The notes: generated by a model from the letters alone, not told the origin. DNA of 64,000 bases from Sulfurospirillum diekertiae (GCF_011769985.2 NZ_CP039734.2:2542001-2606000), one strand, 5' to 3'. Shown: positions 46,780 to 56,435, numbered from the stretch's first letter. A program made the numbers and translations.

Positions 46780-46883
46780 GAATTAAAATAAAACATAGCG
46801 CCTTCCCTTTATCTTTTTAACTTGTTTTATCAAAATGCATTTGTTATAATAAAAATATAACGTAATTTGATGGAGAAACAAGT

Positions 46884-47432
46884 ATGCAAAAAATTTTAGT
46901 CTCACTTTTATTAGGTTTTTTCTGTAATGCAATCGCATTAGACTCTATCAGTTCAATGCCAACGGAACAAAAAAATGTTATTGACTCTGTCATTAAAGCA
47001 CTTAATTTACCCAGCAATGAAAGTACAAAAAAAATCATCTATGACAAGTTAAATGACTTTTTTGTTCAAAATTGGTCAGCCCATTGGACAACGAACTCTA
47101 CTGGAAGCACTACCAAAATAAAAAATAGCGATACTCAAATTTGTGACGTAACAATTTATAATAATAACCGAGCTGTTAATTGCACGTTTGTTTATTTCAA
47201 AAATGAAAAACAACTTTTTGTTACATTAAAACAATACGTTGAATCTGATTCAAACACAGTTATGAAAATATACAATGAAGCTAAATCCAATCCAAAATAT
47301 GAAATTCAAAATGAAACAGATAATTATGCCTATTTTAAAGAAAAAGGCTATATGTTCTATGATACATTTCATATCAAATCACCTACAGGAATGGTTATTT
47401 ACGAAAGTTCATATTTCTTCGATATAAAATAG
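46884..47432 (+). CDS. Unknown secreted protein
   Basis: A signal peptide (MQKILVSLLLGFFCNAIALD) precedes about 163 residues with two mature Cys (ICDVTIYNNNRAVNCTF), which could form a disulfide. The segment FVQNWSAHWTTNSTGST and a C-terminal YESSYFFDIK are notable. No family is recognised. The composition is more AT-rich than the preceding genes, and it has its own terminator, so it is a single transcription unit. Confidence 0.65.
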   Translation: MQKILVSLLLGFFCNAIALDSISSMPTEQKNVIDSVIKALNLPSNESTKKIIYDKLNDFFVQNWSAHWTTNSTGSTTKIKNSDTQICDVTIYNNNRAVNCTFVYFKNEKQLFVTLKQYVESDSNTVMKIYNEAKSNPKYEIQNETDNYAYFKEKGYMFYDTFHIKSPTGMVIYESSYFFDIK

Positions 47433-47462
47433 GAAAAGTTGGCTCTTCTCCTACTTTTTTTT
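47430..47462 (+). terminator. Rho-independent terminator
   Basis: TAGGAAAAG/CTTCTCCTA has a 6-nt loop and one mismatch and is followed by C and eight T. Confidence 0.8.
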
Positions 47463-47549
47463 AATGCTTCATTTGTTGATATTCGTCAAGGACATAGCGT
47501 GTAATTTATTATATATTTCTAATACAATTCACGTAAAAAGGTTACGATT

Positions 47550-47846
47550 ATGAACAAAATTCTTTTAAGCTTATTCGTTGCTTCCGCATCAACTTTATTT
47601 GCCGTTGATGGTGCTGAAATTTATAAAGCTAAGTGTTTCTCTTGTCATGGAGAAAAAGCATCCAAGGCAGCATTGAACAAATCTCAGATTATTGCTGGAT
47701 GGGATGCAGATAAAATCATCACTTCTGTCAATGGCTATAAAAATGGCGCAGGTGGTGCAATGAAAAATGTTATGAAGCCTATCGCTTCAGGGTTAAATGA
47801 CGATGATTTAAAAGCCGTAGCTACGACTATCGCTTCTTTTAAATAA
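47550..47846 (+). CDS. Small periplasmic class I cytochrome c
   Basis: This protein of 98 residues has a signal peptide (about 1-18) and one haem site, Cys29-Phe-Ser-Cys32-His33. A distal Met is available in the GGAMKNVMKPIASGL segment. It resembles the cytochrome c553-type electron carriers of Campylobacterota. It lies upstream of a Crp/Fnr regulator, separated by a terminator. Confidence 0.9.
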   Translation: MNKILLSLFVASASTLFAVDGAEIYKAKCFSCHGEKASKAALNKSQIIAGWDADKIITSVNGYKNGAGGAMKNVMKPIASGLNDDDLKAVATTIASFK

Positions 47847-47864
47847 TTGTCAATTTGGATATTA

Positions 47865-47898
47865 AAAGAGAAGGCAATCAATATTCCTTCTCTTTATC
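47865..47898 (+). terminator. Rho-independent terminator after cytochrome c
   Basis: AAAGAGAAGG/CCTTCTCTTT, a 10-bp stem with an 11-nt loop, is followed by a short AT-rich tail. Confidence 0.75.
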
Positions 47899-47940
47899 TA
47901 TACATACTCTCAACTATTCTCTTTCAAAAAAAAATATGAA

Positions 47941-48600
47941 ATGCTAAAAATTGAAAATCTTCCTTACTTCTCCCATCTAAACCATCATGAAATTGAAAAA
48001 ATAAAGAAATTTTGCACACTCAAAAAATATATATCTGACGAAATACTCTTTTACGAAGGTGAAACTCCAAAATATCTTTATATCCTTTTAAAAGGTACAC
48101 TCAAAGTGTATCAAACAACAGCCAAATCCAACCATATTTTCATTCTTTTTTTCACACAACCAGGTGAGATAATCGGAGAATTTGCTCTCTATGCTGACAG
48201 TCCTTATCCTAATACTGCGCAATTTGTAACCGAAGGAGAAGTGCTTAAAATAAATTTTTTTCCTATTCAAAAAGAAGTGCTAAATAATCCTATATTAAAT
48301 CTTCATATCATCCAATCTCTCATAAAAAAACAGAGAGCTTTTTTAAATCTCATCCATAATGAAATTAGTATTAATACAGAAGCGAAAGTTATAAAATTTT
48401 TACTCGATAATGAGCAGCTTGTTCAAACACTCAAACAAATTGAAATAGCCGCTATCCTCAATACTACTCCTGAAACACTCTCACGAATGCTTTCAAAATT
48501 GAAATCTTTAGGATTTATCCATATTGATAAAAAGCACACCTTAACTTTACAAAAAAAAGAAGCTCTTCAAACCTATTATCGTACCATTATGCAAAATTGA
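47941..48600 (+). CDS. Crp/Fnr-family transcription regulator
   Basis: It has 219 residues with an N-terminal cyclic-nucleotide-binding-type beta barrel (ILFYEGETPKYLYILLKGTLKVYQ, PGEIIGEFALYADSPYP). A long dimer helix and a C-terminal helix-turn-helix follow (LKQIEIAAILNTTPETLSRMLSKLKSLGFI, about 161-190). The Cys cluster of true Fnr is absent, so it is not an Fe-S oxygen sensor. It may respond to NO or redox like the Nss/Dnr group, and sits between cytochrome c and an export operon. Confidence 0.88.
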   Translation: MLKIENLPYFSHLNHHEIEKIKKFCTLKKYISDEILFYEGETPKYLYILLKGTLKVYQTTAKSNHIFILFFTQPGEIIGEFALYADSPYPNTAQFVTEGEVLKINFFPIQKEVLNNPILNLHIIQSLIKKQRAFLNLIHNEISINTEAKVIKFLLDNEQLVQTLKQIEIAAILNTTPETLSRMLSKLKSLGFIHIDKKHTLTLQKKEALQTYYRTIMQN

Positions 48601-48665
48601 TTCATATCAAGTCAAGGATAAATGGCATGGGGTACAATGCTTTAGATTAAAAGAAAGGAGCGCTT

Positions 48666-49943
48666 ATGATGACACTACTACGAACCGTTATTTTCATCCT
48701 TTTAGCACTGCAAACACTGTTTGCAAAAACACTTTCATTGCAAGAAGCTATTGACGCTACACTCTTATCGCACCCTGATGCTAAACTCGCGCTGTATCAA
48801 TTAAATATGGCTTATGAAACGCTAGGCATCACCAAAGCGGCCACGTATCCAGAGCTGAGCGCTAATGCAGAATATTATCCTACAAAAACACTCGTTTCGC
48901 AAAATAATGGCAGTTTTGTAACACGAGATCATTTCTCAACGCATTTAGATGTGACGATGACTTATACATTATGGGATTTTGGACGTACGCAAAAACGCAT
49001 TGATGCGGCACAGCAAGATACAGAGTCTGCCGTAGCGCTGAATGAAAATGCCAAAGCATTGCTGGGTGAAAAAGTCTGGCAAGCGTACTATTCATTAGCA
49101 TACTTGCAACGTGTGAACACCGCCAATACCCTCTCCCTTGCCTTTTACCAAGCACTGTACGATCAATCGCGTCAAATGAAAAATGTAGGCTTGAAAACCG
49201 AAGCCGATAGCGAACGCTTTTATGCTTCTTTGCTGGACGCCAAAGATATATTGGAAACCAGTCGCAATGAAGAACGCAAATACATCCATTTACTGAGTGT
49301 CTTAACAGGTCTTTTGGAACAAGACATTAAAATTGAAGATGACTTTACGGCACTTTCGCACACCACTTTACCTTCTTTTCCTGATACCCAATGGCGTTCA
49401 ATGCTCAAAGAACATAACGCGGAGCTGGAAGCATTGGGCGCTAAAATCAAACAAAGTCACGCATTATACGAGTCATCCAAAGCAGAAAGCTATGGCACCA
49501 TCATTTCCGCGGGTTCTATAGGCAGCGATACCTCCATCTCTTCTTATTCAAGCAATCAAATTGGCATCAAAGCCTCCATTCCCCTTCTAACAGGAGGAAG
49601 AATTTCGCATCAAATTGAAAAAGACAGAGTTGGTATCTTGGTCTCAGAAGAGGCACTGCGAGCGCGTGAATTAACACTGTGGCAAGAGTTGTATGAAGCT
49701 ATTTTAGATACCAAACGCTTGGATGCGACCATTGAAGCCAAATACATGGCAGCACGTTCTCTCGCCAAAACCGTTGCCATTACCCAAGGTCGTTATAAAG
49801 AGGGATTAGCCACCTACATTGAAGTGCTTGAAGCTCAACGCGCTTACGACAATGCTACCATTGCGCAAAGTGCTGCTATGTTACAAAAAATAGCCTCTTT
49901 AGCACATATCAAAAGACTTATTCCTAAAGGAGTTTCCCTATGA
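48666..49943 (+). CDS. TolC-family outer membrane efflux protein
   Basis: The 425-residue channel has a signal peptide (about 1-20, ending LFAKT) and the two-repeat helical pattern of TolC proteins (SLQEAIDATLLSHPDAKLALYQ; QGRYKEGLATYIEVLEAQRAYDNA). It lacks a lipobox, unlike the NodT-type gene at 16358. It is first in a four-gene export operon and overlaps the adaptor gene by 4 bp. Confidence 0.9.
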   Translation: MMTLLRTVIFILLALQTLFAKTLSLQEAIDATLLSHPDAKLALYQLNMAYETLGITKAATYPELSANAEYYPTKTLVSQNNGSFVTRDHFSTHLDVTMTYTLWDFGRTQKRIDAAQQDTESAVALNENAKALLGEKVWQAYYSLAYLQRVNTANTLSLAFYQALYDQSRQMKNVGLKTEADSERFYASLLDAKDILETSRNEERKYIHLLSVLTGLLEQDIKIEDDFTALSHTTLPSFPDTQWRSMLKEHNAELEALGAKIKQSHALYESSKAESYGTIISAGSIGSDTSISSYSSNQIGIKASIPLLTGGRISHQIEKDRVGILVSEEALRARELTLWQELYEAILDTKRLDATIEAKYMAARSLAKTVAITQGRYKEGLATYIEVLEAQRAYDNATIAQSAAMLQKIASLAHIKRLIPKGVSL

Positions 49944-51088
49944 ACAGGGCATCTATGATGAAAAATATATTGATTTTAGTCGTAATAATGGCTATCGGAA
50001 GCTTTTTTTATTTCAAAGTATATCTGCCGAAGATCACCTTTGCTTCGATCTCACCCATCATCCAAGATGTCAATGAAACAGCTTTTGGAGTCGGAACGGT
50101 TGAAGCAAAAGAGACGATTGTATTAGCGCCTAAAACAACGGCTAAAGTGCTCTCATTGTTTGCCGATCAAGGTGAAACGGTGACAAAAGGAAAACTTCTA
50201 GCGATAATGGACCCTTCGGATCTGCTCGCATCCAAAGAAGAGGCTTCGATGGCAATGAAAAAGAGTCAAATGTCGCTTTTTTCGCAACAAAGTCTTCTGA
50301 AAGAGTTAGAAGCCAAATATCATTTAGCCTACACGACACTGACACGTTACCAACACCTTATCTCAGAAGGATTTGTGGCACAAGCTGAGTTAGATGCGGC
50401 ATTTTCAGCCGAACAAAGTGCTAAGGCTCAAGTGGAAAATGCAACGTGGCAAGTGAACCTTATGCAGGCCGATATCACACGAAATGAAGCTCTTGTGAAA
50501 AGCAGTAACGCCAAAATTGAGGATCTTGCGCTCAAAGCTCCGGAGAATATGGTGGTTCTTTCGCGTGATGCTGAAGTGGGAAGCACGGTTCTTGCGGGCT
50601 CGCCTGTATTTCGACTGATCAATCCATCTTCTATTTGGGTTAAAATCTATATCAATGAACGCCAAAGCGGCGCTTTACATGTAAATGAGTCTGCATCCAT
50701 TACCTTGCGTTCTCATCCTTCAACGCCCTATAGTGGGCATATTGCTCGCATTGGACTGGAGAGTGATAGAACCACCGAAGAGAGAGAAGTCGACATTGCG
50801 TTTGACCAGCCACAGCAACCTCTTTACGTGGGAGAACGCGCGGAAGCTACAATTTCACTGGCGCAGCATACACATGCGTTAACGCTTCCGCTCTTAACAC
50901 TAACAACGCACCAAGGTATCAAAGGTGTTTGGCTTGCCAAGCAAGGGCATGCGCATTTTCAACCACTAACGTTTCACTCTATCAGTGCCGATGGGCTTAT
51001 GATTGTCAAGGAAGGCATAACAGATAAAGACACCATTCTTATACCCGCAGGGCGCGATATCACTGAGGGTATGCGGATTCGCTTATGA
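49940..51088 (+). CDS. HlyD-family periplasmic adaptor
   Basis: In 382 residues it has an N-terminal anchor (about 9-27), lipoyl half motifs (VLSLFADQGETVTKGKLLAIMD; LKAPENMVVLSRDAEVGSTVLAGSPVFRL), a coiled-coil hairpin and C-terminal beta domains. It is the link between the TolC-like channel and the ABC permease downstream. A TTTACATGTAAA palindrome is built into the gene. Confidence 0.9.
   Translation: MNRASMMKNILILVVIMAIGSFFYFKVYLPKITFASISPIIQDVNETAFGVGTVEAKETIVLAPKTTAKVLSLFADQGETVTKGKLLAIMDPSDLLASKEEASMAMKKSQMSLFSQQSLLKELEAKYHLAYTTLTRYQHLISEGFVAQAELDAAFSAEQSAKAQVENATWQVNLMQADITRNEALVKSSNAKIEDLALKAPENMVVLSRDAEVGSTVLAGSPVFRLINPSSIWVKIYINERQSGALHVNESASITLRSHPSTPYSGHIARIGLESDRTTEEREVDIAFDQPQQPLYVGERAEATISLAQHTHALTLPLLTLTTHQGIKGVWLAKQGHAHFQPLTFHSISADGLMIVKEGITDKDTILIPAGRDITEGMRIRL
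50674..50685. repeat. TTTACATGTAAA palindrome, copy 14 (inside adaptor)
   Basis: It is read Leu-His-Val-Asn in the frame of the adaptor gene. Confidence 0.9.
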
Positions 51089-52221
51089 TCAGTTTAGCAC
51101 AACGAGACATTGCCCATTCTCTGGGTAAATTTCTCACAACATCTGCTGGCATTGGGATGCTTTTAGGGGTTGTTTTAATTATGATTGGGGTGTATCGAGG
51201 ATTGGTGGATGATGCCAATATTTTGCTCAAAGATACCCAAGCCAATTTATGGATTGTGCAGCAAGACACTCTAGGACCTTTTGCTGAGAATTCACGTCTA
51301 CATGAAGATATGAAATACCAAATGAAAGTCTTTGCGGGAGTCAAAGATGTTTCAGCGATCACCTTTCAAAATCTTCAACTCTATCGCAACAATCAGCCTA
51401 TCAGAGTTTTTGCTATGGGGTACGATGTTGGCTCTTTTTACATGCCTCATCTTCTCATAGAAGGAAGACCGATTCTTGCAAATCATTTTGAAATGATTGT
51501 TGATAAAAAAACAGGATTTAAACTGCATGATGAGATTGTGATTGGAAGAGATATATTTCACGTTGTGGGCATCACCGAAGATGCAGTCTCTTCCAGCGGC
51601 GATTTGATGGTCTATTTTTCGCTTCCCGATGCACAAAAACTCCAATTTTTATCGAGCAATGAACAAATTCGCAATGACCGTGCCAGAGGCAATAAAGCAA
51701 CCGACACCACAACCATCAATGCGATCATTGCGACCGTGGAAGAAGGAGCTGATCTGAAAGCCATTGCGCAAGAAATCGAACGATGGAAACACGTTAAGGT
51801 GTTTACCCAAGAAGAACAATCCTCGCTCCTCACCAAAAACCTCATCGAACGCTCTGCCAAGCAGATCGGTATGTTTACCGTTATTTTATTGCTCGTAGCT
51901 TCCGTGATTATCTCGCTCATTATTTACACCATGACCATGGGCAAACTCAAAGAAATCGCCATTTTGAAGCTCATCGGTGCTTCAAATGCGGTGATTATTA
52001 AGATGATTGTGCAACAATCGGTTCTTTTAGGCATCTTATCATTCATCGCAGGAACTATTTTCTCACACAGCTTGATGGATTTATTTCCCAAACGTACTAT
52101 TTTGATGAGTGCTGATGCATTCAGTCTTTTGGTGATTGTCATCATCGTAAGTATCCTAGGTTCCCTTTTTGGCGTGCGCTCCGCACTCAAAATCGATCCT
52201 GCTAGCGCCATTGGAGGCTAA
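51085..52221 (+). CDS. FtsX/MacB-type ABC permease (DevC-like)
   Basis: This 378-residue permease has an N-terminal helix (about 18-38), a periplasmic domain of about 210 residues, and three C-terminal helices starting at IGMFTVILLLVASVIISLIIYTMTMGKLKEIAILKLIGAS, the FtsX signature. It overlaps the adaptor by 4 bp and is followed 4 bp later by its ATPase. The layout matches DevBCA-type exporters using a TolC channel. Confidence 0.88.
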   Translation: MISLAQRDIAHSLGKFLTTSAGIGMLLGVVLIMIGVYRGLVDDANILLKDTQANLWIVQQDTLGPFAENSRLHEDMKYQMKVFAGVKDVSAITFQNLQLYRNNQPIRVFAMGYDVGSFYMPHLLIEGRPILANHFEMIVDKKTGFKLHDEIVIGRDIFHVVGITEDAVSSSGDLMVYFSLPDAQKLQFLSSNEQIRNDRARGNKATDTTTINAIIATVEEGADLKAIAQEIERWKHVKVFTQEEQSSLLTKNLIERSAKQIGMFTVILLLVASVIISLIIYTMTMGKLKEIAILKLIGASNAVIIKMIVQQSVLLGILSFIAGTIFSHSLMDLFPKRTILMSADAFSLLVIVIIVSILGSLFGVRSALKIDPASAIGG

Positions 52222-52225
52222 GAAA

Positions 52226-52927
52226 ATGCCATCATCACATTCAAGTGTCATTAAAGTAGAACAACTTTCAAAAACTTATGGAAAAGGCGAAAATGCTGTC
52301 AAGGCGATTAAAGCGTGTTCGTTTGAAATTTTCAGAGGAGAAACCGTTGCGCTTTTGGGACCAAGTGGGTCGGGAAAGACAACACTCATCACCATGATAG
52401 GATGCATCACAGAACCCACGCAAGGGAAGTTATATCTAGATGGTGAACTGATTTTTGATCAACAGTGGTGCATCAACGATACACGGAAATTGCGACGTCA
52501 AAAAATCGGCTTTATCTTTCAATCGCACAATCTCATTCCCTTTTTAAATGTCGAAGAGAACATAACGCTCGTTCCACTGATGAACAAAACCAATCCCAAA
52601 GAAGCGACACTAAAGGCACAAGAACTGTTGGAGTATTTGGGTGTGGGGAACAAACTCACCGCTATGCCTTCACAACTTTCAGGAGGGCAAAGCCAAAGAG
52701 TCGCCATCGCAAGGTCATTAGCCAATAACCCAAAAATTATTTTAGCCGATGAACCAACAGCCGCTTTGGACGGCGAACGTGCTCTCTCGGTCATGCAGTT
52801 ACTTAAAAAGCTTGCCATCGAACAAGACGTTGCCATCTTGGTCGTCACGCATGATGAACGAATGATTCCGTTATTTGACAGAATTATTCGTGTTAATGAT
52901 GGATTTGTGATAGAAGAGACTCAGTAA
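52226..52927 (+). CDS. ABC transporter ATPase (LolD/DevA/MacB type)
   Basis: The start ATG 52226 has GGAGG 8 bp upstream; the frame extension to 52169 overlaps the permease and is not needed. In 233 residues it has Walker A GPSGSGKTT (about 43-51), the signature LSGGQSQRVAIARSLA, Walker B IILADEPTAALD and the switch His in VVTHDERM. It powers the FtsX-type permease. Confidence 0.92.
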   Translation: MPSSHSSVIKVEQLSKTYGKGENAVKAIKACSFEIFRGETVALLGPSGSGKTTLITMIGCITEPTQGKLYLDGELIFDQQWCINDTRKLRRQKIGFIFQSHNLIPFLNVEENITLVPLMNKTNPKEATLKAQELLEYLGVGNKLTAMPSQLSGGQSQRVAIARSLANNPKIILADEPTAALDGERALSVMQLLKKLAIEQDVAILVVTHDERMIPLFDRIIRVNDGFVIEETQ

Positions 52928-52974
52928 ATGTCATAATATTTTTTGACTCTATGCTCTTTTGATCATTTTTTTAT

Positions 52975-52986
52975 TTTACATGTAAA
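52975..52986. repeat. TTTACATGTAAA palindrome, copy 15
   Basis: It is intergenic, 47 bp after the ABC ATPase stop, inside an AT-rich run. Confidence 0.9.
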
Positions 52987-53080
52987 AAATGTTTATAACT
53001 TTAATATTGGGTGACTGAACTTTATATTTACTAAGCTTTTCCTATATTCTAGTATAATCCCCATTATTTTAAGGGAATCC

Positions 53081-53761
53081 ATGCAGACGATTTACGGCGA
53101 TAGAGCAAAATGTTACAGCTGTTACAGACCCAAAAGCTCGTGCATGTGTAGTTCTATTCGACCCATAGAAACACAGACAAGATTCATCGTTTTGATGCAC
53201 CCCAAAGAGTTTAAAAAAACTAAAAACGGTACGGGGCATTTGACGCATCTTTCCTTACCAAACTCTGAGCTTTTTATGGGCATCGATTTTAGTGACAATG
53301 CACGTATTAACGAAATTATCGCAACGCATGAGAGTTTTATTCTCTACCCTTCCAAGCATGCTATCAACCTCAGTCATCATAATCCTCTGGCTGAAAAATC
53401 TTTACATGTAAAGAAGAGGATGGCGATTTTCCTCATTGATTCAACATGGGCGTGTTCGCTGAAAATGATGCGTGAGAGTAAAAATTTACACGCGCTTTCG
53501 CACATCAGTTTTGACGCGACTAAACGTTCGGAGTTTAAAATCAAAGAGCAACCCTTGGAATATTGCCTCTCGACTATTGAGTCAACACTCACGGTGTTAG
53601 AACTACTGAACCAGTGGCAGATCGAAACGATAGCGCAAGAAAAATTAGAAACGTTTCTCACTCCTTTTCACGCGATGATTGACTATCAACTCCATTGCAT
53701 CCAAAATCCTCTGCATCAAGCCGTGAGATTCAAGCCCAAGAAAATTTTAACTGCGCTATAA
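53081..53761 (+). CDS. DTW-domain tRNA-uridine aminocarboxypropyltransferase-like protein
   Basis: DTW enzymes (TapT/YfiP group) use S-adenosylmethionine to add the acp group to uridine in tRNA. This 226-residue protein has an N-terminal Cys set (CYSCYRPKSSCMC), FIVLMHPKEFKKTKNGTGHL and the DTW-type motif DSTWACSLKMM near residue 124. It stands alone after AAGGGA. A full palindrome copy encodes Leu-His-Val-Lys in the middle, a poorly conserved loop by position. Confidence 0.85.
   Translation: MQTIYGDRAKCYSCYRPKSSCMCSSIRPIETQTRFIVLMHPKEFKKTKNGTGHLTHLSLPNSELFMGIDFSDNARINEIIATHESFILYPSKHAINLSHHNPLAEKSLHVKKRMAIFLIDSTWACSLKMMRESKNLHALSHISFDATKRSEFKIKEQPLEYCLSTIESTLTVLELLNQWQIETIAQEKLETFLTPFHAMIDYQLHCIQNPLHQAVRFKPKKILTAL
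53401..53412. repeat. TTTACATGTAAA palindrome, copy 16 (inside DTW gene)
   Basis: The context is AAATC-/-GAAG. It is read Leu-His-Val-Lys. Confidence 0.9.
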
Positions 53762-53786
53762 TTTTTAAAAAATAGAAGGATATTTT

Positions 53787-54872
53787 TTGCACAAAATTAT
53801 TCCCTTTTTTATGGTTTTACTACTCAGTACACTCCCTCTTCAAGCGATGCCAGACGATGCTATTTTAAAAAAGATGATAGGGCGAATGCTCGTTGTTGGC
53901 TTTGATGACGCAACCATTGACGCGCAAAGTACCATCGTCAAAGAGCTGCAAAACTATGAACTGGGTGGGGTTATTTTATTTGACAGATTTTACCGAGACA
54001 GAGAACGTACAAAAAACATTAGCTCTCCTGCACAGCTGAGAGAACTCACCAAACAACTTAAACATTACGCCACAAAACCGCTTCTCATCTCCATCGACCA
54101 AGAGGGTGGCAGGGTTGCAAGACTCAAAGCGCGTGATGGCTTTAAAGAGACTCCTTCAGCATTTGCACTTTCTAAAATGTCGCTCGAACAGACCAAAGAG
54201 GTTTATACACATATGGCAGAAATGCTCAAAGAGCATGGTATCAACTGTGATTTTGGACCGGTGGTGGATTTGGCGTTGAACCCAGAAAACAGAGTCATCT
54301 ATAAACTAGAACGCTCATACGGAAAAGAGAGTGAAACGGTTGCCCAATATGCCACTGTGTTTATTGATGCGCTAAGGGGAAAGGGCGTTATCAGCGTGCT
54401 CAAACATTTTCCAGGGCATGGCTCTTCCTTAGGTGACTCGCACGAAGGTTTTGTTGATGTGACCCAAACATGGAGCGAAAAAGAGCTAGAGCCGTACCAA
54501 AAGCTCATCGACGCGAACAGTGTCTCCATGATTATGTCCGCTCATGTCTATAACGCCAAACTTGATGACACTTACCCCGCAACACTCTCTTATGCCATCA
54601 ACACTCAGCTTTTGCGTAAGAAAATGCACTACACGGGCGTGCTCATTAGCGATGATTTGCAGATGGAAGCGATTGCAAAGTATTACACGCTTAAAGACAC
54701 CGTGACCTTAGCGATTAATTCGGGCATCGACATGCTTCTCTTTGGTAACCAACTTTCAAAGACGAAAACCGATGAGATCGTCGAAACCATTTTAGCACAA
54801 GTCAAAAACGGTGCTATTCCGCTTGAGCGTATCATACAAGCCAATGAACGCATTGCGAACTTAACGTTCTAA
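53787..54872 (+). CDS. Glycoside hydrolase family 3, NagZ-like beta-N-acetylhexosaminidase
   Basis: The TTG start at 53787 has AGAAGGA upstream and gives a signal peptide (HKIIPFFMVLLLSTLPLQA). The enzyme has LLISIDQEGGRVARLK, the KHFPGHGSSLGDSHEG loop (near residue 206) with the acid/base His, and ISDDLQMEAI with the nucleophile Asp. It would cut N-acetylglucosamine from cell-wall pieces. The signal peptide implies periplasmic action, whereas E. coli NagZ is cytoplasmic. Confidence 0.9.
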   Translation: MHKIIPFFMVLLLSTLPLQAMPDDAILKKMIGRMLVVGFDDATIDAQSTIVKELQNYELGGVILFDRFYRDRERTKNISSPAQLRELTKQLKHYATKPLLISIDQEGGRVARLKARDGFKETPSAFALSKMSLEQTKEVYTHMAEMLKEHGINCDFGPVVDLALNPENRVIYKLERSYGKESETVAQYATVFIDALRGKGVISVLKHFPGHGSSLGDSHEGFVDVTQTWSEKELEPYQKLIDANSVSMIMSAHVYNAKLDDTYPATLSYAINTQLLRKKMHYTGVLISDDLQMEAIAKYYTLKDTVTLAINSGIDMLLFGNQLSKTKTDEIVETILAQVKNGAIPLERIIQANERIANLTF

Positions 54873-54879
54873 AAATAAT

Positions 54880-54891
54880 TTTACATGTAAG
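54880..54891. repeat. TTACATGTAA palindrome, copy 17
   Basis: TTTACATGTAAG lies between stop and start, 7 bp after the GH3 gene. Its end overlaps the likely ribosome binding site (AAGGA) of the next gene. Confidence 0.85.
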
Positions 54892-54898
54892 GACAACC

Positions 54899-56374
54899 AT
54901 GCACTATCTCAAACACTTAAGCCTACTACTCCTTTTGAGCTTTTTGGTAGGCTGTGCCCCCACGCCAAATCTGCCACATAGCGATGATGAGGGCGCAACC
55001 TCAGCACTGTATGAACGCTCTTTTGAGACACATGTTCCCAATGTTGCCATGCTCAACCTTTTTTTCACCCAAATGCCCAAAGGTGGCGACTTACACCACC
55101 ACTATACGGGCTCTATTTATGCCGAAACCTACCTTGAATGGGTGAAAAACAAGGGGTGGTTTATTGACTCCTGTAGCTTTAAAATACTCAAAGCCAAAGG
55201 CAATGAACCCTGCAAAACGCTCAGCGTGGATGAACTCATCGCCAATGATACGCTCTATCGCAAACTGCTCATGATCTGGTCAGACAAAGACTTCGACAAC
55301 CACAGCCATGAGCAACTCCCGCCCGATAGCAACTTTTTCAATACCTTTGGCTATTTTTCACCCATCTCTGACCAATATATGGATGTGGGGCTGAACATCA
55401 TCAAAGAGCGCGCACTCAGCGAAAATGTCTCCTACATCGAAACCATGCTCTCACGTGTAGGTGTCAACAGTGCTGAATTTTTCAACGCCGAAGAAACCAA
55501 AAATATCAATGCCGCCCTTCGCCATGCCACCACCCAAGAAGAAGTTAACGCTCTGTTAGATCGCATCAGTACGGTTTATGCACAAAACCAAGCCTTTAGC
55601 GAAAAAGTGCACCATTTTGTTAGCGAAGTAGAACACCGTCATGAAGGTATCGACACGGAAAATTTTACGATGCGCTTTCAAACCTATGCGGTCAGAGTGC
55701 TCGAACCACTGCAAGTCTATACCGACTTGCTTGCAGGGTACAAGGCCGTTCTTAGTTCTCCGCTTATCGTGGGCGTGAACATCGTAGCACCCGAGAACAA
55801 CACAGTGGCAATCAACGACTACACACTTCATATGCGCATGTTTAACTACCTCGCAAATCACTACCCACAAGTGCCTCACTCCCTTCACGCGGGAGAACTG
55901 ACCATCGGTATGGTCGAGCCTAAAGAGCTTCTCTTTCACATCACCCAAGCGCGAAAAATAGCAGGAGCAGATCGCATTGGGCATGGTGTTGACATTGCCT
56001 ATGAAAAAGAGTCACTCTCGCTTCTAAAAGAGCTCAAAGAGCATGCCGCCATCGAGATCAACCTCTCGAGCAATGAGTTCATCTTAGGCGTTGCAGGCAG
56101 AGAACACCCCTACTCCCTTTATGCCGCTTATGGTGTACCTATCGTTATCTCAACGGATGATTCAGGTGTCTCACGAGACAACTTGGCACATGAGTATGTC
56201 TTGCTTGCCAGCCGTTATCACCCAAGCTATACGACAATCAAAACCTATGTCTACAACAGCATCGACTATTCGTTTTTGACACCTGCGGAGAAAGCAAAAG
56301 TAAAAATGCAACTGGATAAAAAATTTGAAGTGTTTGAAAAAGAGATGAGTGCGTTAGCAAAGCATTTAAAATAG
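54899..56374 (+). CDS. Adenosine-deaminase-family lipoprotein
   Basis: The N-terminus LLLLSFLVGC is a lipobox, so this 491-residue deaminase is membrane-anchored outside the cytoplasm. Zinc and catalytic motifs of the ADA family are present: GGDLHHHYTGS (near residue 62), SLHAGE, GADRIGHGVDI and STDDSGVSRDNL. The extra length over bacterial ADA resembles secreted ADGF-type proteins. It lies 26 bp after the GH3 gene and is probably co-transcribed; both could salvage extracytoplasmic material. Confidence 0.88.
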   Translation: MHYLKHLSLLLLLSFLVGCAPTPNLPHSDDEGATSALYERSFETHVPNVAMLNLFFTQMPKGGDLHHHYTGSIYAETYLEWVKNKGWFIDSCSFKILKAKGNEPCKTLSVDELIANDTLYRKLLMIWSDKDFDNHSHEQLPPDSNFFNTFGYFSPISDQYMDVGLNIIKERALSENVSYIETMLSRVGVNSAEFFNAEETKNINAALRHATTQEEVNALLDRISTVYAQNQAFSEKVHHFVSEVEHRHEGIDTENFTMRFQTYAVRVLEPLQVYTDLLAGYKAVLSSPLIVGVNIVAPENNTVAINDYTLHMRMFNYLANHYPQVPHSLHAGELTIGMVEPKELLFHITQARKIAGADRIGHGVDIAYEKESLSLLKELKEHAAIEINLSSNEFILGVAGREHPYSLYAAYGVPIVISTDDSGVSRDNLAHEYVLLASRYHPSYTTIKTYVYNSIDYSFLTPAEKAKVKMQLDKKFEVFEKEMSALAKHLK

Positions 56375-56387
56375 AGGTTATTTTTTA

Positions 56388-56423
56388 AAAGAGACAAAGC
56401 TAGAAATTTGGCTTTGTCTCTTT
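56388..56423. terminator. 13-bp hairpin between convergent genes
   Basis: AAAGAGACAAAGC/GCTTTGTCTCTTT has a 10-nt loop. The right arm runs into a TTTACATGTAAA palindrome. Confidence 0.75.
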
Positions 56424-56432
56424 ACATGTAAA
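56421..56432. repeat. TTTACATGTAAA palindrome, copy 18
   Basis: It overlaps the last bases of the terminator stem, 3 bp from the LysE-family stop. Confidence 0.9.
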
Positions 56433-56435
56433 AGC

